A stretch of DNA of 49,284 nucleotides from the IMG/VR virus record IMGVR_UViG_3300032304_000090, positions 1-49,284 of that record, one strand, 5' to 3'. Source of the stretch: a virus. Positions 23,723-31,900 of the stretch are shown here, in pieces. Each line of letters starts with the position of its first letter. Position 1 is the stretch's first letter. The position numbers were made by a program, and so were the translations under genes. The notes under the pieces were generated by a model, which searched no databases, had not been told where the DNA came from, and was given only the letters and a program-made list of their open reading frames with translations.

Positions 23723-25930
23723 ATGGCTCTTAACTTTGGGCAATTAATCGGTGGTGCTGGTATTGTTGCGGGTCGTCAGCGACAAGCTGAAAACGCAGAG
23801 ATTGAGCAACGTGGCAACTTGATGCGAATCCAAGAGGCTAATCGCCTTATGGAGATTCGTGCCCGTATGGGCGAAGGTACAAATGAAATAGCTAACGCTC
23901 CACTGCCACAGTTTGTGCAGACTCCGGGTACAGTTATTGGTAACCCCAATGCACCTACTGCACCTGCTCCTGCACCTGTTCCTGCACCTGCTCCTGCACC
24001 TGCTCCGGCTGCTGCACCTGCGTCTGCTACGTCTACGCCTGTTGCACCTCCTGCAAATGTACCTACAACTGCACTTCCGGCTGCACCTGCTGCGGGGTTG
24101 CGTACTCCTGCACAACTGGTTTCTATACCAACCGACCAGTTAACTTCTGCTGAGTTCCAAGCGCTATCGCCTCAAGAACGTCTTAAGCGATTGCAGATAG
24201 AAAATGACCGCCGCAAACTTAGTCGTATTGACACGGCTGTTGCTGCGCCACCTGCGGCTGCTTTTGATGTAGTAACACTCCCTTACACTGGGGCAGCTAC
24301 GCTTTTACAAAAAGGTCTTAACGCAGTTGACTTTGCTAGATTTGGTCGTGCCGCAGGTTTTTATGACCCTGATGTAACTAGCGTAACGATTCCGGGTGCA
24401 GGGTCAATTACTCCTTTTACCGACCGCCTACGTAAGTCAGATGCAGAAAACCAACCTATAACAGAAGCACAATTACTCGAGCGTTTAAAAGCAGGCGAAG
24501 CTACTAAAGCAAAAGCAATAGAAACTGAGCGTGTTAAAAATGCAGAGGTCGCCCAGAAGCAAGGTTTGGAAGACTGGCAACTGGATGCTAAGGGTAAACC
24601 CGTACGTGGTCTAGTAAATAACAACCCCGGCAATATCCGTCCTAGCACTCAGTACACATGGCAAGGTCAGGTTGGGATTGATAAAGGTGCGAAAGAAGCC
24701 GCAGGCTTTGTGCAATTTGCTTCACCTGAAGCAGGTATCCGTGCCATGACGCTAAACCTGTTGTCTTATGACCAGCAGGGTATTAACACAGTACAAGGAA
24801 TTATTAATCGCTGGGCACCTCCGTCTGAAAATAAGACAGGTGCATATATAAATCAAGTCGCAAAAGAATTAGGTGTTAAACCCACTGACACAATAAATCT
24901 CAAAGATGCAGCAGTTATGCGTCAGTTGGTTACTTCTATCATTCAATTTGAAAACGGAAAGAACCCATATAATGCTCAAATCATTGACACAGGCATTGCG
25001 CTCGGCTTTAACAAAGAGTCGCCAATTGTTACAGCAAGTACTGGAAAAGCTCCGCCAGTACCTACTCAAGCTCAAACAGTTACTCAAGCGGTAAACACAG
25101 GTACACCTAAAGATGTGGCAACTGCTGCGTCTACTGCTGTACCAGTACAACCTGCTAAAGATGGTGTGATGTATGGCCCTGCTCAGATTGACGCAAGTGC
25201 CCGCAATCCGCAAATCCAACAGTTATTAACTACTCGTGCTATGTTGCAAAAGCAAGTAGCTCTTTACAATCAGTATGGTATGGGTGACAAAGCCATAGAA
25301 GCTGCGGCTAAGATTCAAGCTATTGACCTTGGTATGTACAAGAACCAAGCAGACATCGGGCTTTATGAGGGCGCAACGACTGGTAACTTTAGCCGTGCTA
25401 TGTCTGTATTGTCTACCTTTACTGGTGCACCGCATCAAGTTCTTAGCCGTAACGATGGCAAGTTTGATTTGTATATTAACGGCAAGGTTGCTAAGTCTGG
25501 TCTTGAAGGGCCACAGGTCGAGCAACTTGTTCGTACGCAAGTGGATACAGATTACCGCCAACAACTTGCTAAACTACAAATTGAGCGTAGCGCAAAACGC
25601 TTTGATACTGATGAAGAAATTCGTAAGAAAGCTAGTGAAGAAACTTTACGTTCTGCTCGTGAGATTCAGCTTGAAATCCTCAAAGGTAATACCAAACTGG
25701 CTGAGGAAAAAATTAAATTGGCTGGCTTTAAACTTATTGGCTCTGGTGCTGGCGATGGTAAAGCCTATTACTCCAACGGTCTAGGCGATGTGTTTGTGAT
25801 TGATGGACAAAATAAAACAGCCACTATCAATGGTGCTAAAGTTGACCTTGGAGTAGTTGCACAACAAGTTTCCGGAGTAGATAGGAGTATTTGGAGTACC
25901 GTGAATCCTCCCCAACAAGTAGTCAGGTAA
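23723..25930 (+). CDS. Internal virion protein with lysozyme-like domain
   Basis: This 735-residue protein has an N-terminal segment similar in style to the preceding ejection proteins, a Pro/Ala-rich linker (residues 75-125), and a recognisable peptidoglycan hydrolase-type domain at about residues 295-430. That domain shows LVNNNPGNIRPSTQYTWQGQ, GFVQFASPEAGIRAMTLNLL, IINRWAPPSENKTGAYI and QVAKELGVKPTDTINL, a pattern of phage and PRD1-like virion transglycosylases. The C-terminal part (EEIRKKASEETLRSAREIQL) is helical. It probably opens the cell wall locally during DNA entry. I cannot see a proven catalytic residue by eye. Confidence 0.8.
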   Translation: MALNFGQLIGGAGIVAGRQRQAENAEIEQRGNLMRIQEANRLMEIRARMGEGTNEIANAPLPQFVQTPGTVIGNPNAPTAPAPAPVPAPAPAPAPAAAPASATSTPVAPPANVPTTALPAAPAAGLRTPAQLVSIPTDQLTSAEFQALSPQERLKRLQIENDRRKLSRIDTAVAAPPAAAFDVVTLPYTGAATLLQKGLNAVDFARFGRAAGFYDPDVTSVTIPGAGSITPFTDRLRKSDAENQPITEAQLLERLKAGEATKAKAIETERVKNAEVAQKQGLEDWQLDAKGKPVRGLVNNNPGNIRPSTQYTWQGQVGIDKGAKEAAGFVQFASPEAGIRAMTLNLLSYDQQGINTVQGIINRWAPPSENKTGAYINQVAKELGVKPTDTINLKDAAVMRQLVTSIIQFENGKNPYNAQIIDTGIALGFNKESPIVTASTGKAPPVPTQAQTVTQAVNTGTPKDVATAASTAVPVQPAKDGVMYGPAQIDASARNPQIQQLLTTRAMLQKQVALYNQYGMGDKAIEAAAKIQAIDLGMYKNQADIGLYEGATTGNFSRAMSVLSTFTGAPHQVLSRNDGKFDLYINGKVAKSGLEGPQVEQLVRTQVDTDYRQQLAKLQIERSAKRFDTDEEIRKKASEETLRSAREIQLEILKGNTKLAEEKIKLAGFKLIGSGAGDGKAYYSNGLGDVFVIDGQNKTATINGAKVDLGVVAQQVSGVDRSIWSTVNPPQQVVR

Positions 25931-25938
25931 GGTGAATT

Positions 25939-28900
25939 ATGGCGACTAAAGCCACACAGTCATTTGAAAATCCACTGTACACTAGCTCTGGCGGGTCGCT
26001 TGCCAGTGACATGAGTGGCTATACGTTTTTAAATCCTGCGGTTAGTACAGGGTCGGACGCTCTCCAGCAAGGGTTGGCTGACATTGCTGCAATGGGTGCA
26101 AGGGCGCAACAAATAACGCAGTTTGAACTGCCGCAGATTAAACGCCCACCTGCTATTCAGTACAGTCCATCACAGAAAAAACTTGCTGTACAGGGCGTTA
26201 CCTTTGACGAAGATGACTCCGAGATGACCCTGCGTGCGGAGGCTTTGCTAGACCAGCCCCCCGTTGGAACACTAAAGGGTGGCGACTGGGTAACACTTAC
26301 ACCGCAAGCATACGGGCAAATTACCAGTGGTATCCGTAACCCTAGTCTTGGTCGTCTTATGTCCAAGAACTTTGGCATTGGTGTTGACCAGTTGCAATTA
26401 CTTGCAGGTCGTGGGCTTCAGCTTGCTGGCGCAGAACAAACAGGTCAGGCTATCGTTGACCAGCAGATGGATGACATACGTAAGAACCTTCCGTTCCGTC
26501 GTGAGTTCTCTGAAATTGATTCTTCTAGGGGTGCTATTGAGTGGCTGGCTGCAACTGTTGCCCAACAAGGGCCGAACATCCTTGAGTCTATTGGTGTTGC
26601 TGCCGCAGGTTTCTTTGCAGGTGGCGCAGCAGGTGGCCCTTTGGGTGCAGCAGGCGGTGCACTGGCTGGCTTGGCAGGTAAAACTGCCTTTAAACAATCT
26701 GTACTTGCGGCTCTAAAGAAACAAGCAGCAGGCGAAGCATTAGATGCAGCCGAAACTAAACTGCTTAAAGAAGCGGCTGGTATTGCAGGTGCAACAATTC
26801 TTAGTGTAGGTCAGAACTACGCCACTGGTGCGGCTGATATTTATGGTGAGTTTCGTGAGCAAGGGTCGGGTGCTGATGATACCAATGCTCGTCTTGCCGC
26901 TTTGTCAGGCGCAGTTCCTTATGCTGTTCTCGAATCTCTCCCTGAGTTCTTACTAGCTTCCCGGCTATTTGGGCGTGGTGGTATATCTGCCAGAGGTGGT
27001 TCAACTAACCTACAAGATATTCAGGGTAAAACATTCTTAGGTACTCAAGCTCTCCGTGGTGGTGAACTACTCAAGCGAGGAGCAAAAGGCGCAATCGTTG
27101 GTGGTACAGCCGAAGGCGCAACTGAACTAGGACAAGAGAGTTTGCTCATTGGTATGACAGGGCAAGACTTTACTGATGCTGATGTACAGAATAGACTCCT
27201 TGAATCCTTTGCTGCTGGCTTTGGCGTTGGTGGAACGATTGGTGCTGGTGCGAACCTACGACGCGGCCCTATTAACAAACAACCTACAAATTTGTTGAAC
27301 CCAAGTCAGACTACTGAGCCACCCCTCAGTGACTCTCGTGAAGTAACTCCCGTAGGCGAGCCAACCCCCTCAGGTGGTATGGGCGCACGCCCTGACTTTG
27401 TGGCTGGTGCTGCTGGCGTTCGTGCTTCTACGCCGGGCGACCGCATCTATACTGGCCCAGTTGAGCCTAATCAGTTTGGTGGTGCACAAGGCGTGCTCGA
27501 CCTCGGTGGTATCCCTGTTGCTGAAGCCAAGGCTCGCAGTATGCAGGGCAATGTGCAACCACAACGAGTATGGGATGTAACTACCCAGTCGTGGCGTGAA
27601 GTTAGCCCGCAAAGTGCTGATGAACAAGTAGCCGCTAATTTCCAACAGAAACGTCAGGAACGTATTCAATTAGGGCAATACATCAATGTTCTAAGACAAC
27701 AACTTGCTAATCCTAATCTACCCCCACAAGAGCGGGTTAATTTAGAACGTCAATTAGCGCAAGCTACTGAAGCGATTCGTACTACGACTGATGTTATAGA
27801 TACCATTCAGTTTGCTAGAGAGCAAGCTGGGCAACCACCTATTCGGCAAGAATCTCCAACAGTAGACCCCAACCAGTTGGCATTGCAGTTTGCCCCACCT
27901 GCTCCAAGTGGTGTAGGTTTTACAGACCAAGCTGCACCTATCGTAAACCCTGCTATGCAGCAGGCAATGAACTTGGCACAAAGCCGTAACGCTCAGGTAC
28001 AAGCACAAGCCGCAGCCGCCGCACAGCGTGAGGCTGACCTTAATAAATTGCAAGCACGGGGGCAAGCCCAACGACAACTGGATATTGCTCAGCAAGCTAT
28101 GGACGCTGCCCGGGCACAACAGCAACAGACACAGCAACAACTTCCTACAAAACCGTTGCCTGTGCGTGCACCCCAGCAATTGGAATTGTTTAGCCGTAGA
28201 GAAGCCCCACGCCCATCCCGTGCTGAAGGTCTACGCCGTGGTGTAGGTACGCAACTTCCTGAGCCAACCACTTCCGTGTCGCCTATTCAAGACTTGCGCC
28301 GTAGTGCTCAAGTGCCTTTGTTTACACAACAAGGCGCTCCATCTATGGCCGCTCTCAAAAGCGCAGGGACACAGCAACAAGTTGTACCAACAGTGCAGCA
28401 AGGCGCTACCCAGATTCCTCCAACAGGTGCACCTGTTACTGCGGTTACTTCTGAAGCAGCCAAGGGTGCAGCACTTAAGAAAGAAAAGACAGGCACTATT
28501 ACTTTTGAAGATGGCTCTATATATACAGGGCAATTGAAAAAAGGTGAGCCTAATGGTCAAGGCACTCTGATTTACTCTGATACATCCACATACACGGGGC
28601 AGTTTAAGAACGGCAAGCCACAAGGTACAGGTCGTTTTGAAGACGCAGATGGTACTGTATTTGATGGTCAGTTTGAAGATGGGGATTTTATACAACCGGA
28701 GGTAACAGAAGATGCCGTTCAAGAGCCAAGCCCAGCGCAAGTACCTGTACGCCAACGAACCAAAGGTGGCAGCGAAGTTCGCAAAGGAGACACCAAAGGG
28801 GGCAAAGCTCCCACAAAAGGTCAAGCCCTCAAAGCCAAAGAAAAAGTAACCCCTGAAGAAACACCTCCACCCCCATCTCCTAAGGGGGGTAAGGCACTAA

Positions 28901-31900
28901 AGAAAGCCCCAGCAAAAAAAACTGAGGCTAAGGCTGAAGCCGCACCAAAAGCAGCCAAGTTGCAAAAAGGCCCGAGTGGTTTAGCTGCAATGGTTGGGCA
29001 ACTTATGGGTACAACGGCTCAGCCTACTGTGGTCGAAAGCCAACCTAAACGTGGGCCGAATGAAGCTAGTGCTGAGACAGTTGCAGCCAACGAAGAACTT
29101 GACTTGGCTATTGAAACTGCCGAAACAACTAAAAACGCAGCAGCTTATGCTGAGGCTTTGTATGACATTGTGTCTGCTTATGTAACCTCAGCAGACCGTA
29201 CGTATCTACGTAAGACATCTACAAAGTTCTTGACAGATGAAGGCGGTGTACCGAAGGGCGACTATGTAGCCGCTCTGCGTGAGATTGCATTGGATGAAGA
29301 ATCTATCTCTCCGAAGTCACGCCTGTATGGTCTGTTGGCTGATGCTGGCTTGTTAAACGATGTGAACGTACTGAAAAACGTACGTGTCCCCGGCGCAAAA
29401 ACTACACAAGAAGCAGTGGTAGGAGAAACCATTGGGGCAAACTCTGAGATTACTCCTGAAGAAAGCCTTGCTAACTTCATTGACTCTAATCCACAATGGC
29501 CTAACCGCAAGCAGTTGATTGACAAACTTAAACAACTCTATGGCAAGATTGACGATGATACTTTCCTTGTCGGTAAACGTGGTCGCATCAAAGACTTCTT
29601 TGACACTAATGGAAATCCCTTAGTAACCCAACCTGCTGGTACGTCTTACTTTATCCCTAATACTGTGGCTGAAGAAAAGACTACTAAGACTGAGTTTGTA
29701 GCAAAGCATGAAACCGCTCGTAAAGAATTGCGGGACTTGGAAGATACTGAAGACCAGACCACATTGGATGACCTCCAGTTTGACCCATTCTATGACCGCA
29801 AGCCAAATAGTGATGACGACTGGCGTGCTTTCCGTTCTAATGGTAAACCCTTAACGCCAATGAAAGTTGGCCCATTGCGCTTGTTTGCGGCTCGAGTTAT
29901 TTCTAAGTACGCTCGTAAGCCACGGGTATCTGTGTTTGCCAATATCCAAGACATGAAGCGTAGCAACCCTGCCCTGTTTGAAGCGGCAGCAAAAGCCCGT
30001 AGAGATGGTGACATCGAAGCGGTCAACGCCGCAGGTATGGCTTGGGGTGACAACGTGGTTCTGTTTGCAGACCTCATCCACTCTGAAGAACACGCTCGCT
30101 TTATCATTGCCCATGAAACTCTTGGGCACGTAGGTTTCCGTGGATTGTTTAGTAATCAAGCACTTAACAAGATTCTCCAGTTCGTTGCCGATGCTGACCC
30201 TCATCTCACAAATGAGGCAATCGTATATGCGAACGGCAAAGGAATCCCATTCCTCGAAGCAGTCGAGGAGGTGTTGGCAGACCGCGCTGCTGCCATTGAC
30301 AATAACACAATCCTTAGATTTTGGAACTGGTTAAAAGACCAGTTGAATAAACTCGGCTTTTCGTTCAATGACGACGCAGCCCGTTACCTTATCAGCCTAT
30401 CACGCAAGTACGTGCGTCAAGGCGTTGGGCGTAGTGAAGTAAACACCTCTGGTTTGTTTAAAGAAATCAGCGAAGCACTGGCTACTGAACAGTCTGATAT
30501 TGAAGTATTACGCTTTGCCCAGTCTGCTGCCCAAGGTTCTGCTAACTTTGCACAGAACTTTGTAAACCGCAACTTTGCCGTTTATGGAAACCTTGAGCGT
30601 TCCATCCGTGATATTGTGGATGCTTCACAGAAGTCTGCTGAAATGCGTAAGCAAGGCAAGGGTGTCCTTGCCAACGTAAGTAACGTGGTTCAAAAGGTTC
30701 TTGATGGTATTCAAACTCAAGACAACATGGCTCGTAAGTCTAAGGGCTACTTCAATATCTTTAGGTTGCTACAAGACCAAGCGGCTCGTCAGACTGAACT
30801 TAAGACTCAGTATGCTGAGATGACCAATATTGCCCATGAAGCTAAGTTCCTTGGGTTTGGACAGGGTTTAACGGCTGAGCAAAGTGTCCGTGCCGGTGAG
30901 TTGATGGCATACGCTACGCTGTTTAAGATGAACCAAATGTCGGATAACGCCATCGCTAAGATGGACAACATTGTGTTCTATGACCCTAACAATCTTGAAC
31001 CAATACCTAAGATAAACGTAGACGGATTTAACCAGTTAAAACAGGCTGGTCGTATGACGCCTGAAGAATTCCGTAGTGGCTTTAAAGTCCAACAGGGTAC
31101 GGAAGAACGCCCAATGACCGAGGAGTACAAAGCGGAACTGGCTGCGCAACGGGACAGAGAGCTTGCCATTATGGAAGCAGGTAAGGACAGAGAACTTGCC
31201 CGTCTGCAAAAGAAACTGGCTGCGGCTACTAATGAAGAAGCCAAACTAGAGTTTGAACTACGCATTAAACGTCTTGAAAATAGATACGCTAGTAATGTAG
31301 AAAGTACCAAGCGGTACTATACCAAGCAGATGAACGATAAGACCTATGAGGCTCCTCGTTTAACGGATTCGCTTGGCTGGTTTAAAGATGTTGATGGTAC
31401 TGTAATCGAGAATGACGATGGCACTGTGACTTACACAGGTACAAGTATTGAGTATCAGGTGTACTTGCAGTTCCACGAAGCTATCTCTAAGTCGGCGGCT
31501 GACGTATTGATTGGTAAGTATCTTGGTGCTATCCACGAGCAAGCCCGTGCCATTACTTCCGGTGTTGGTGCATCGTTTAGCCAGTCATTGACGGCACAAG
31601 AAACTAAGTTCATTGAGGATATAGTTGAGCAGTACGACCGCATGCGCCTAAAGGATTCAGGCTACAAGAACAACCGCTTTGAAATGAGCGAGGCTTCTCA
31701 AGAGGATGCCAACGAGTGGCTACGTATGAAGTTTGCCCGTGCGTTCTACACTGACTTTGCACTAACTGACCTGTCCAAAATGGTCGAAGGCTATACCCCC
31801 GCAGAGGTTGATACGATTGTGCGTGGTATGCGCAAGAAACTCCGCACCAAGGGAGACCCTGATATAGACGATACTCGGGATAGTTCTATTTGGGCATTGG

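Noticed and set aside
23950-24110. CT/GCACCTGCTCCT-type repeats as a possible regulatory or recombination element
   Set aside because: They are explained by a Pro/Ala-rich protein linker in the lysozyme-containing virion protein, coded by few codons.
28231-28824. 197-codon open frame on the minus strand
   Set aside because: It is antisense to the MORN/low-complexity part of the giant protein and rich in Cys/Leu/Trp, as expected from reversed Gln/Lys/Gly codons.
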